A stretch of DNA of 64,000 nt, from the NCBI RefSeq assembly GCF_000526635.1, contig NZ_JAGL01000001.1, forward strand, positions 1 through 64,000, given 5' to 3'. The number at the start of each line of letters is the position of its first letter. The first letter of the stretch is position 1. A program made the translations under genes and the position numbers. This document shows, one piece after another, positions 1-7,586 of this stretch. The notes under the pieces were generated by a model. The model was not told the DNA's origin and did no database searches. It saw nothing but the letters and a program-made list of their open reading frames with translations. This stretch comes from Aminobacter sp. J41 (GTDB taxonomy: Bacteria > Pseudomonadota > Alphaproteobacteria > Rhizobiales > Rhizobiaceae).

Positions 1-163
1 GGGCCAGACGAAGCGGGTTCTTCTCGCCATAAGCGGCGCCGGTGGCCGCACCCACCTCCATCTCCATCAACCGCTCGGCGGCAAAGCCGATCATCTCGCG
101 CAGGAGATCGGCGTCGGGGGTCTTCTCCACCAGCGCGCGCAGGTTCATCATGTCGTCGGTCAT
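1..163 (-). mobile_element. IS256-family transposase, N-terminal fragment (runs off window)
   Basis: The reverse strand reads an N-terminus starting [17 protein letters not shown] and continuing through [20 protein letters not shown] to the window edge (54 residues). This is the typical start of mutator-type (IS256-family) transposases of rhizobia, which act as DDE cut-and-paste enzymes. The ATG at 161-163 has a strong GGAAGGA Shine-Dalgarno 6 bases upstream. The catalytic domain lies outside the window. The insertion-sequence end should lie between about 164 and 349, but I could not identify a terminal inverted repeat. It sits directly beyond the broken 3' end of the methyltransferase gene. 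Confidence 0.85.
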
Positions 164-349
164 CGGTGTTCCTTCCGGAAAGGGGTTGGTCTCGCAACCA
201 GACCCTACCGGAAAGCGCCGATGACCGCCGCGCTACCCAGCTACACCACGTCCGGGGACGTCACCGAAGAGTTCAGGCTTCGTGTTGCCGCTTCTGATGG
301 CCGCCATATTGCGGCTTCGTGTTCCGGGATCGTGAACGTCTGTCACAAA
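164..349. other. Intergenic junction between IS256-type element and methyltransferase remnant
   Basis: No convincing gene is present. The stretch holds the presumed 5' leader and end of the insertion sequence, an imperfect direct repeat GGCTTCGTGTT (276-286 and 313-323), and a short hairpin GCCGC-catatt-GCGGC (300-315) that could act as a 3' end for the methyltransferase transcript. The exact IS boundary could not be set. Confidence 0.4.
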
Positions 350-460
350 TCAGGCAGCCTTGCGCTGGCCCCGCGAGCTGATGAGAGCCTGAATATGAGG
401 CAGCATGATCCTCGCGACCTCCTGAAAAACAGGGACAGCCACCGAGTTGCCAAATTGCTT
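350..460 (-). pseudogene. Severed C-terminus of the cytosine methyltransferase (motif X)
   Basis: Reading the methyltransferase frame past its TAG stop (461-463) gives 36 more codons up to a TGA at 350-352. They encode KQFGNSVAVPVFQEVARIM followed by an ordinary C-terminal tail. QFGNSV is conserved motif X of C5 methyltransferases, which helps form the AdoMet pocket. The codon in place of TAG is usually Tyr in this family (QAY[RK]QFGNSV), so a single base change explains the break. Without suppression this part is not made. Confidence 0.8.
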
Positions 461-1558
461 CTAGGCCTGGGTATCTGAAACAGGGATGCGGAAGTCATCC
501 GGGTATCCCATCAGACGCGCGCATTCGCGTGGCGTCAGGCGGCGCGGATTTTTGTTCTTGCCCTGCGACACCAGAATCTCGGACCCATCCTTGTAGTAAC
601 GGGCAGACAGCGTCCTCGACACATCCTCCGGCGTGACAAGGCCATAGCCGAACCCGTTGCCCTTCGCCTTGTGTTTGTCGGCGTATCCCTTCAGGTAATT
701 CCAGAGCTTGTCGGTCAGCGTGTACTTGGGATTAACCGTTGCGTCTGGTCCGAGGGTGTAAGGCTCTTCAGCTGCCTCGCTGCCATCTTCGGGGTGCAGA
801 ATACTCCCCAGCCGGACAGAACCTTTCTCCGGCAGAAACAGATCATCCCAGGAGAACGGAACTTCTTCGCGGAAACCTACAAGAACGATGCGCTCCCGGT
901 GCTGCGGCACAAAGTGCTGGGCATCGATGATGCGGTAGTGGACATGATAGCCCAACTCCTCGCGTAGCGTCCGGATAATGACCTCAAATGTGCGGCCGCG
1001 ATCATGGCTCTGGAGATTTTTTACATTCTCCAGCAGGAAGGCTGCAGGCCTCTTGGCTTCAAGAATACGGGCCACGTCGAAAAACAACGTGCCTTGCGCC
1101 TCACAGGCGAAGCCATGGCTTCGTCCCAGTGAGTTCTTCTTGGAGACGCCGGCAATTGAAAAGGGTTGGCACGGGAACCCGGCCACCAAAACATCGTGGT
1201 CAGGAATATCTTCGGTGCTGACCTTCGTTATGTCCCCCTCAATGGGACGGTTATCCCGAAAGTTGGCCGCATAGGTCTTCTGCGCAAAGGTGTTCCACTC
1301 GGATGTGAAAACGCAGTGTCCGCCGATGGCGTCAAAGGCGCGCCGCAGCCCGCCAATTCCCGCAAACAGATCGATAAATGTGAAAGGGCTTGCTGCCCCT
1401 GTGCGGCCCATGAGCCTCAGCAACTCCATCAAATGCTGCCGGGGTTCTGCCTCCCCCGCTTCAAACTGGCAAATCTGGCGTTCAGTGCAGCCAAGAGCCC
1501 GCGCTGCCTCGTTGATGGTCAGACCAGCCTGAAGCCGCAGCTCCGAAAACGATGACAT
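461..1558 (-). CDS. DNA (cytosine-5)-methyltransferase with N-terminal HTH, truncated before motif X
   Basis: A 365-residue C5 DNA methyltransferase. Residues about 1-50 form an XRE/Dcm-like helix-turn-helix. Motif I is [13 protein letters not shown], the catalytic loop is GFPCQPFS, motif VI is ENVKN, motif VIII is QHRERI and motif IX is [14 protein letters not shown]; a short target-recognition region lies between VIII and IX. The product ends at VSDTQA because of an amber codon, losing motif X, so it is probably inactive or weakened unless the stop is suppressed. No restriction endonuclease or Vsr gene adjoins it, so it is a solitary enzyme. Two GGAACAAT direct repeats (1586-1593, 1612-1619) lie just upstream and could be a self-regulatory site. 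Confidence 0.85.
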   Translation of the reverse strand: MSSFSELRLQAGLTINEAARALGCTERQICQFEAGEAEPRQHLMELLRLMGRTGAASPFTFIDLFAGIGGLRRAFDAIGGHCVFTSEWNTFAQKTYAANFRDNRPIEGDITKVSTEDIPDHDVLVAGFPCQPFSIAGVSKKNSLGRSHGFACEAQGTLFFDVARILEAKRPAAFLLENVKNLQSHDRGRTFEVIIRTLREELGYHVHYRIIDAQHFVPQHRERIVLVGFREEVPFSWDDLFLPEKGSVRLGSILHPEDGSEAAEEPYTLGPDATVNPKYTLTDKLWNYLKGYADKHKAKGNGFGYGLVTPEDVSRTLSARYYKDGSEILVSQGKNKNPRRLTPRECARLMGYPDDFRIPVSDTQA

Positions 1559-1585
1559 GAAAGCCCTTCTCCGCGGGAATCGCTA

Positions 1586-1619
1586 GGAACAATCGTTAAC
1601 ATCATGTCACGGGAACAAT
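1586..1619. promoter_or_regulatory. Direct repeat GGAACAAT upstream of the methyltransferase
   Basis: Two identical octamers GGAACAAT start at 1586 and 1612, 26 bp apart, in the AT-richer leader just before the methyltransferase ATG. Methyltransferases with an N-terminal HTH, such as M.EcoRII and M.SsoII, repress their own promoter. This spacing and position would suit such a site, but the assignment is inference. Confidence 0.3.
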
Positions 1620-1707
1620 AAGTGAACAACGGTAAACTTACCGGTACGCAGGCGAGAAATCCCAAAGGAACGGCCCAAGCCAGGCCTTTCAGGCGACCGC
1701 AGCCCCC

Positions 1708-2535
1708 TCACCCGCCCCGTCCATACCTCTGAACAAACGCTCTCGCTGCGTAGTCGAGCGCGAAGCCGATGACGCCGATGGCGATGACGGTAGCCATCAA
1801 TGCGGGATAGGCAAGGCGGTCTCGGGTATCGAGGATGAAGTAGCCGAGGCCGGCCTGCACGCCCAGCATCTCGCACGGCACCAGCACGATCCAGGTAATG
1901 CCGATGGCAAGGCGAAGGCCGGTGAGCACGTTGCCGAGCACGCCGGGGATGATGACGCGCGTCAGCGTCTCCCAGCGCGTCGCCGCAAGGCTCCTTGCCA
2001 GCAGCAGCCAGTGGCGGTCGAGCTGGCGCACGCCGGCGGCCGTGTTGAGCAGAATCGGCCAGACCGCCGCGAAGGCGAGCAGGAAGTAGATCGGCGCGTC
2101 GCCCACGCCGAACACCATCACCGCGATCGGCATCCATGACAGCGGCGAGATCATGCGCAGGAACTGGAAGGCCGGCGTCGTCGCCGATTCCGCCAGCCGG
2201 GAGGCGCCGACGAGAAGGCCGAGCGGAATCCCAACGGCAAGTGCCGCGGCAAGGCCGATCAGCACGCGCTTGAGGCTGACGCCGATATGCACCCACAGGT
2301 CCGGGCCGCTCAGCAGCGTCACCAGCGCCGGCAGCGCGGCGGTCGGCGAGAAGCGGCGGGCAAAGCTCTTCTCGCCCGCGAAAATGTCCGTGGCAAGCCA
2401 CCAGGCGATCAGGATGAGGACGAGGCCGACGAGCCCCAGCGCGACATGCAGCGCACGGCGCTGCAGCTCCGCTGAAGCAGTCTTTCTTGCCGGGGCAACC
2501 GCGGGCTGCCGGGTCTCGTCCGCAATGACAGTCAC
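1708..2535 (-). CDS. ABC transporter permease, nitrate/sulfonate/taurine type (SsuC/TauC-like)
   Basis: A 275-residue inner-membrane permease of the BPD_transp_1 family with about six membrane segments. The EAA-like loop reads LAATRWETLTRVIIPGVLG, and the C-terminus shows the usual GLGYFILDTRD of this subfamily. It would form the channel with the ATPase and binding protein encoded just upstream in the operon. The GTG start at 2533-2535 overlaps the TGA of the binding-protein gene (GTGA), with GGAGGT 10 bases upstream inside that gene, indicating translational coupling. A longer open frame to 2979 is an overlap with the binding-protein gene and is not real. Substrate is unknown. Confidence 0.88.
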   Translation of the reverse strand: MTVIADETRQPAVAPARKTASAELQRRALHVALGLVGLVLILIAWWLATDIFAGEKSFARRFSPTAALPALVTLLSGPDLWVHIGVSLKRVLIGLAAALAVGIPLGLLVGASRLAESATTPAFQFLRMISPLSWMPIAVMVFGVGDAPIYFLLAFAAVWPILLNTAAGVRQLDRHWLLLARSLAATRWETLTRVIIPGVLGNVLTGLRLAIGITWIVLVPCEMLGVQAGLGYFILDTRDRLAYPALMATVIAIGVIGFALDYAARAFVQRYGRGG

Positions 2536-3725
2536 GCCTGGATTACCTCCTGACGGTCGAAGGAATCCGCAAGGCCGAAGGCCTGCAGGCCGCCGGCTTC
2601 CGCGATTGCCTTCTTCACGAAGCTGTCGTCGACGAGGTCCTTGGCGGCAAAGGCCGGGTCGAGCGCGTCGAGGAAGGCGCGGTCGCCCTCGACATGGGTT
2701 TCCTTCAAGAGCTTCACCAGTTCCTCGGTATAGGTCGGGAACGGATAGGGCTGGAAGTCGATGCGGCGGTCGCGCCACTCCGGATGTTTGACCGCGCCGG
2801 TCTTGACGTATTCGGCGAGGTCCTCGTCGGTGGGCGTCAGCACGCGCGACAGGATTTCCGGGCTGTGCGGCGTGTACTTCTGCTCGTTGGCGGAGGAAAG
2901 CAGCTGCGCGGTCTCGGCGCGGTTGTCGCGCGTCCACAGCTGCGCCTTCACCATCGCGTTGACGACCTTCTGCGACCATTCGGGGCGCTCGGAAAGGTCC
3001 TGCTCGTTCATGAAGACGACGCAGCAGGCGTGGTCTTTCCAGACATCGCCGGTAAAGCGCAGCACCTTGCCGACCTGGTTGACCTCGGCGGCGGCGTTGA
3101 AAGGCTCGGCGACGATGTAGCCGGCGATCTGGCCGGCGGCGAGCGCTGGCACCATGTCCGACGGCGCCATGATCAGCAGGTTCACCTCGTCGGCCGCGAT
3201 CTCGCCCGACGGGCGGGTGACCGGCTTCAGGCCGTTCTCGCGCAGCAGCTTTTGCAGCACGACATTGTGGATCGAGTACCAGAATGGGATCGCAACCGTC
3301 TTGCCGCCGAGTTCGGCCACCGAATTGATGTCGTGGCCAACCGTCAGGCCCGAGCCGCTGGTGTGGTTCCAGGCTACCACCTTCGCCGGCGTCTTGCTGC
3401 CATAGCGCGCCCAGACGGTGATCGGTGACAGCAGGTGCACGACATTGACCTGCCCGGCCAGGAACGCCTCGACGATCTGCGACCAGCCGCGGAACAGCAC
3501 CGGCTTCTCGACCTTGAGGCCCTCGGCCTCGAAGAAGCCTTTGCCGTGCGCGACGAGCAGCGGCGTCGCATCGGTGATCGGCAGGTAGCCGACGCGCACC
3601 GGCTCGTCGTCCGACTGGGCGCGTGCCTTGCGCATGTTGAGGAACGGCATGGCGCCGGAAGCCGTCAGAAGCGCGGAAAGCTTCACGATATCGCGGCGGG
3701 AGAAGAGAAAATCATCCGTCGGCAT
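2532..3725 (-). CDS. ABC transporter substrate-binding protein, NrtA/CmpA/SsuA type with Tat signal
   Basis: A 397-residue periplasmic binding protein of the NMT1/NrtA-like superfamily. It starts MPTDDFLFSRRDIVKLSAL, a twin-arginine export signal followed by a hydrophobic stretch and a likely cleavage after KARAQ. The body has the family pattern VRVGYLPITDATPLLVAHGKG near the mature N-terminus. The start was set at 3725 because the Tat motif must lie near the N-terminus; the open frame extends to 3875 but overlaps the ATPase gene. Relatives bind nitrate, bicarbonate, sulfonates or aromatic acids. The neighbouring flavoprotein suggests an organic ligand, not nitrate. Confidence 0.87.
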   Translation of the reverse strand: MPTDDFLFSRRDIVKLSALLTASGAMPFLNMRKARAQSDDEPVRVGYLPITDATPLLVAHGKGFFEAEGLKVEKPVLFRGWSQIVEAFLAGQVNVVHLLSPITVWARYGSKTPAKVVAWNHTSGSGLTVGHDINSVAELGGKTVAIPFWYSIHNVVLQKLLRENGLKPVTRPSGEIAADEVNLLIMAPSDMVPALAAGQIAGYIVAEPFNAAAEVNQVGKVLRFTGDVWKDHACCVVFMNEQDLSERPEWSQKVVNAMVKAQLWTRDNRAETAQLLSSANEQKYTPHSPEILSRVLTPTDEDLAEYVKTGAVKHPEWRDRRIDFQPYPFPTYTEELVKLLKETHVEGDRAFLDALDPAFAAKDLVDDSFVKKAIAEAGGLQAFGLADSFDRQEVIQA

Positions 3726-3738
3726 GGGTGTGGTCCAT

Positions 3739-4527
3739 TCAGTGGCGGCGAACCGCGTTGCGAAGCGTTGAGACGATCTCGACGCGGATCTGGCCGAGTT
3801 CTTCGACGAAATCCTCGCGAGGTTTTGGCAGGTCGATGGTCCACTCGCCGATTTGCGATGCGGGCGAACCACCAAGCAGGATGATGCGGTCGGAGACGAG
3901 CAGCGCCTCGTCGATGTCGTGCGTGACGAGCACTGCGGCTGTCCCGTAGTCGCTGACGACCTTGACCAGGAGGCGCTGCATTTCCGAACGCGTCACTTCA
4001 TCGAGCGCGCCGAACGGCTCGTCGAGGAGCAGCACCTGCGGCTCGCGCGCAAGGCAGCGGGCAAGTGCCGCGCGCTGCGCCATGCCGCCGGAAAGCGCTG
4101 CAGGGCGCAGTTTTCGCGCATGGGAAAGCCCAACTTCGCGGATCGCCTGGTCAACGCGGGCCGTAAGTTCGACGCGGGAAATCTTTGGCTGGCGCCTGAA
4201 GTCGAGGCCGAAGGCAACGTTCGCCTCAAGGTCGAGCCACGGCAGCAGCGCCGGGTTCTGGAACGCCATCGCCAGGCGCGGGTGAACGCCCGAGACGACG
4301 CGCCCTGCCGTCTGCACCTCGCCGGTGCTCGGCGGCTGGAGCCCGGCCAGCACGCGCAAGAGGCTCGACTTGCCGACGCCGCTCGATCCCAGGAGCGAGA
4401 CGATCTCGCCCTCGGCGAGATCGAGACTGAAGCCGCTCAGCACCGGCTTGTCAGCGCCGTCATAGCGCAGGCCGATGTTGCGGGCGCTCAGCGCGGGAGT
4501 CTGCGGGACGACGCGGGCAACGTTCAT
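3739..4527 (-). CDS. ABC transporter ATP-binding protein (SsuB/TauB-like)
   Basis: A 262-residue cytoplasmic ATPase that powers the importer encoded with it. Walker A is GSSGVGKSS, the Q-loop is AFQNPALLPW, the signature is LSGGMAQRAALARCL and Walker B is LLLDEPFGALDE, followed by the H-loop VTHDIDEAL. These are the marks of the nitrate/sulfonate/taurine transporter ATPases. Its ATG overlaps the stop of the upstream flavoprotein gene (ATGA at 4524-4527), and the binding-protein gene follows after 13 bp, so all five genes look co-transcribed. Confidence 0.9.
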   Translation of the reverse strand: MNVARVVPQTPALSARNIGLRYDGADKPVLSGFSLDLAEGEIVSLLGSSGVGKSSLLRVLAGLQPPSTGEVQTAGRVVSGVHPRLAMAFQNPALLPWLDLEANVAFGLDFRRQPKISRVELTARVDQAIREVGLSHARKLRPAALSGGMAQRAALARCLAREPQVLLLDEPFGALDEVTRSEMQRLLVKVVSDYGTAAVLVTHDIDEALLVSDRIILLGGSPASQIGEWTIDLPKPREDFVEELGQIRVEIVSTLRNAVRRH

Positions 4528-5603
4528 GCGGCCTTCTGCCTCTCAAGCAGGGCCGCCTTGAGCTGCACCAGGCTCGGCGTGATGACCGGCACGAAGGCCG
4601 CCTCGCGCCAGCGGCGGGCGAACGCGCGGCCGGGGCCGGCGAGGTACGCCTTGCCCCCGGACGCCTGCAGTTCGAGCGACACCGCCTCAGCGACGATCTC
4701 GGCAAGCTCGATGCGAAGCTCGAACAGCGGAGCGGCATTGGCCTCGAACTCGCGAGAGCGCAGGCCGGCATACATCCGCGCCTCTGCCCTGGCGAGCTGC
4801 TGGCTCAACTGCGCGATCGGCTCGCCCAGCACGCTGCGGCCAGCGCCGGCGACCTTGCCGGCTTCGGCGAGCGCGCGGCGCGCAAGGCCGATCGACATGC
4901 CGCACTGGAGGCCCGCGAAGGCCGGACGAACCTCCGGCAGCCACTGGCCGGCATTGTCGGAGAGGATGCGGTCGCGGCCGATGCGCACACCGGTGATGGT
5001 GACGGCGGCCGTATCCGACGAGCACATGCCCATCAGCTGCAGGTCGTCGGAGCGAGAGAGTCCCTCGTCGTCATGCGACAGCGCAACCACCAGCGCCGGG
5101 CCGCCATCGGCCTGGTCGACCGCCGCCGCGACATGGAAGCCTTCGCGGCGAAGGTTCGTCACCCACGGCATCTTGCCGTCGAGGACGAGCTCGTCGCCTT
5201 CCCTGCGCGCCACGATCTGCAGCGGCTCGAGGCCGGCGAGGAACTTCATGGCGTTGGAAAGTCCCGTCGCGCCGGCGACGCGGCCGTCGAGAATTTCGGC
5301 AAGCTGCCGCTCCTCCAGCGTCCGGTTGGGGCTCTGCAGGAGATATTCGACATAGGTGCGCTGGCCCCAGAGGATGAAGGCCGCGGCCAGCGATTCCTCG
5401 GCAACGGCAGCAATGGTGGCGACGGCATCGACGATGTCGCCGCCCGCGCCGCCCTTGTTTGCCGGAACACCCGCGCGAACCAGCCCTGCCCCGGCGAGAC
5501 GCGGCAGGATCTCGGCGGCGGGAACCGCACCGGTGTCAACGTCGCAGGCAACGCCTGCGAGCCACTCGACGAGATCGGCAGGAAGGTTCACGCGCGCGCT
5601 CAT
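4524..5603 (-). CDS. Acyl-CoA-dehydrogenase-like flavoprotein (possible flavin monooxygenase)
   Basis: A 359-residue member of the acyl-CoA dehydrogenase fold, slightly short for the family. N-terminal helical domain, then a beta domain (GKMPWVTNLRREG; GVRIGRDRILSD) and the C-terminal helical domain with QASGGKAYL and FARRWREAAFVPVITPS. The last segment aligns with the FAD-contacting Arg-Asp/Glu region, but the usual IYEGT catalytic/adenine-binding stretch reads FVPVITPS. That change is seen in family members that work as FMN/FAD monooxygenases or desulfurisation enzymes (SfnB/DszC-like). Encoded between AhpD and an SsuABC-type importer with 4-base overlaps on both sides, it probably acts on the imported compound. 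Exact reaction unknown. Confidence 0.72.
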   Translation of the reverse strand: MSARVNLPADLVEWLAGVACDVDTGAVPAAEILPRLAGAGLVRAGVPANKGGAGGDIVDAVATIAAVAEESLAAAFILWGQRTYVEYLLQSPNRTLEERQLAEILDGRVAGATGLSNAMKFLAGLEPLQIVARREGDELVLDGKMPWVTNLRREGFHVAAAVDQADGGPALVVALSHDDEGLSRSDDLQLMGMCSSDTAAVTITGVRIGRDRILSDNAGQWLPEVRPAFAGLQCGMSIGLARRALAEAGKVAGAGRSVLGEPIAQLSQQLARAEARMYAGLRSREFEANAAPLFELRIELAEIVAEAVSLELQASGGKAYLAGPGRAFARRWREAAFVPVITPSLVQLKAALLERQKAA

Positions 5604-6175
5604 TCTGCTGCTGCCCGTGCTGCTTCCGGCTGCCAGCGATACGGCTCGAGCTGCTCGTTGAGCGGCGGCTGGCCGAGATTGTTGGCGAAGTTGCAGAGCG
5701 TCGCGAGGCTGACGCCGAGCACGACTTCCAGCGCCTGCTGGTCGGTGTAGCCGGCTGCCTTGAAGGTCGCGAGCGCATCGTCGGAGACGGCGCCGCGGGC
5801 GGCGATCACTTCCTCGGTGAAGCGGGCGACGGCGTTGAGGCGGGCATCCGGCACGGTCGTCTTGTTGCGCAGCGCCTCGACGATGGCCTCTTCAAGGTGG
5901 GCCTTCTTGTAGCCGATGGCGGTGTGTCCGGCGACGCAGAAGCCGCATCCGTGGGTCGCGGCAGCGGTAATCTGCACGGCCTCGCGCTCGGCGAGCGTCA
6001 GCGAGGCGCGGGCGTTGATGCCGCCGACGGTGAGGTAGGTTTCGAGCGCGACCGGAGCGTTGGCAAGCACGCGCAGGAGGTTCGGCAGGTAACCGTTGTT
6101 CTTCTGGGCTGTGGCAAGGCGTTCCTTCGCCTCGTCCGGAGCATCTTCAATGGTGCGCAGCGGCAAGCGGGACAT
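5600..6175 (-). CDS. AhpD-like / carboxymuconolactone decarboxylase family protein
   Basis: A 191-residue all-helical protein with the redox motif HGCGFCVAGH near residue 75-85, the CxxC...H signature of AhpD-type alkylhydroperoxidases. It probably works as a thiol-dependent peroxidase in the cytoplasm. It is the first gene of the five-gene minus-strand operon, and its TGA overlaps the next ATG (ATGA). The RBS is GAGGAG 7 bases before the start. Next to a flavoprotein it could detoxify peroxide leaked by an uncoupled flavin reaction; that role is inference. Confidence 0.83.
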   Translation of the reverse strand: MSRLPLRTIEDAPDEAKERLATAQKNNGYLPNLLRVLANAPVALETYLTVGGINARASLTLAEREAVQITAAATHGCGFCVAGHTAIGYKKAHLEEAIVEALRNKTTVPDARLNAVARFTEEVIAARGAVSDDALATFKAAGYTDQQALEVVLGVSLATLCNFANNLGQPPLNEQLEPYRWQPEAARAAAE

Positions 6176-6435
6176 TTATATCTCCTCGCGGGGTAAATTT
6201 TTCTAATGTCTGGCCAAATCTATCATCCGGACCGCAGGAAGCCCCGATCAAGGCCTCACAAATTCCCGCAGAATCTGAGAATGTTGTTCTGCCTGACCTT
6301 GCAGTAATGGAAACGGTTGCTGCCGCAAAAGCTTTGCGCAGTTGGCAACGTCCGAGTTTCAGGACAACATGGACTTGTGGAGGAAATTTCGCGGCGGAGG
6401 CGGCTCTTCGGCTGAGGATGTCGCCAAAATCCGCT

Positions 6436-6472
6436 TGAAATCGATTTCATTTTGCTCTTACAATCGATTTCA
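6436..6472. promoter_or_regulatory. Two LacI-type operators upstream of the sugar operon
   Basis: A perfect 14-bp palindrome TGAAATCGATTTCA (6436-6449) is followed 23 bp later by a second copy TACAATCGATTTCA (6459-6472) that keeps 12 of 14 bases. A central CG with inverted arms is the hallmark of LacI/GalR operators. The pair lies 26-62 bases before the GTG start of the binding-protein gene, where bound repressor would block transcription. The likely ligand is the LacI-family protein encoded at 11357-12379 in the same operon, giving feedback control by the transported sugar. Confidence 0.7.
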
Positions 6473-6497
6473 TCAGTTCGCACTAAGGGAGGAACCT

Positions 6498-7523
6498 GTG
6501 AAGAAACTGACCCTGCTCGCACTCGCCGGCGTAGCCGCCGCTGCGATCTCTGCCTCATCCGTATCCGCTGCAGACTACAAGATCGGCCTCTCCAACGGTT
6601 GGGTCGGTTCCGAGTGGCGCACCCAGATGATCGAGGAAGCCCAGGCCGCCGCCGCTGCCTGGAAGGAACGTGGCCACAATGTCGAGGTCGTGGTGCAGAG
6701 CGCCAATGTCGACGTGCCGGGCCAGATCGCCCACGTCCGCAACTTCATCAATGAAGGCGTCGACGCGATCATCATCAACCCGAACAGCCCGACCGCCTTC
6801 GACCCGGTCTTCGCACAGGCCAAGGAAGCCGGCATCCTGGTGATCTCCACCGACGCCGAGGTCTCCTCCCCGGATGCGATCTATGTCGGCATCGACCAGA
6901 CGGCCTGGGGCGCAGCTGGCGCCGAATGGCTCGCCAAGACCCTGAATGGCAAGGGCAACGTCGTCGCCATCAACGGCGTCGCCGGCCACCCGGCCAACGA
7001 GATGCGCGTCGCCGGCTACCGTTCGGTGTTCGAGAAGTATCCGGACATCAAGGTCGTCAACGAGGTCAACGCGAACTGGGATCAGGCGCAGGGCCAGCAG
7101 GCCATGCAGAATCTCCTCGCCACCAACCCGGACATCAACGGCGTTTGGGTTCAGGACGGCATGGCCGCCGGCGCCTGGAAGTCGATCATGGATGCGGGCA
7201 AGGCCGGCGACATCGCGGCGACCGGCGAAATCCGCAAGGACTTCATCGACCTCTGGACCTCCGAGAAGCTGAACTCCGGCGCGTCCGTGAACCCGCCCGG
7301 CGTGATGGCCTCGGCGCTCAACGTCGCCGTCTTCATGCTTGAAGGCCGCGAGCTCAAGGAGCCGGCAACGGCTGGCCAGTACGGCAACGCCATGTACCTG
7401 CCGATTCCGTTCATCGACTCGAGCAACCTCGCCGAGGCTGCAAAGCAGGTCGAGGGCAAGCCGGGCTACTACTCCTTCACCAGCGCCCTCTCGATCGAAG
7501 AGGCCGAGGCGCTGTTCAAGTAA
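6498..7523 (+). CDS. Sugar ABC transporter substrate-binding protein (RbsB-like)
   Basis: A 341-residue periplasmic sugar-binding protein of the Peripla_BP_4 (ribose/galactose) family. The signal peptide MKKLTLLALAGVAAAAISAS ends near VSA-ADYK. The first strand GLSNGWVGSEWRTQM and the GVDAIIINPNSP and EVNANWDQAQG segments are typical of this class. The GTG start at 6498 is preceded by AGGGAGGA; the open frame to 6342 reads through the operator region and is not used. It is the first gene of an eight-gene catabolic operon and is probably the most abundant product, delivering the sugar to the permease pair. Confidence 0.88.
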   Translation: MKKLTLLALAGVAAAAISASSVSAADYKIGLSNGWVGSEWRTQMIEEAQAAAAAWKERGHNVEVVVQSANVDVPGQIAHVRNFINEGVDAIIINPNSPTAFDPVFAQAKEAGILVISTDAEVSSPDAIYVGIDQTAWGAAGAEWLAKTLNGKGNVVAINGVAGHPANEMRVAGYRSVFEKYPDIKVVNEVNANWDQAQGQQAMQNLLATNPDINGVWVQDGMAAGAWKSIMDAGKAGDIAATGEIRKDFIDLWTSEKLNSGASVNPPGVMASALNVAVFMLEGRELKEPATAGQYGNAMYLPIPFIDSSNLAEAAKQVEGKPGYYSFTSALSIEEAEALFK

Positions 7524-7586
7524 ACCATCCTGACGAGCCGGAAGCGGGGTCCCCCCGCTTCCGCAACAGGGCAGGAGTTTTCCGAC

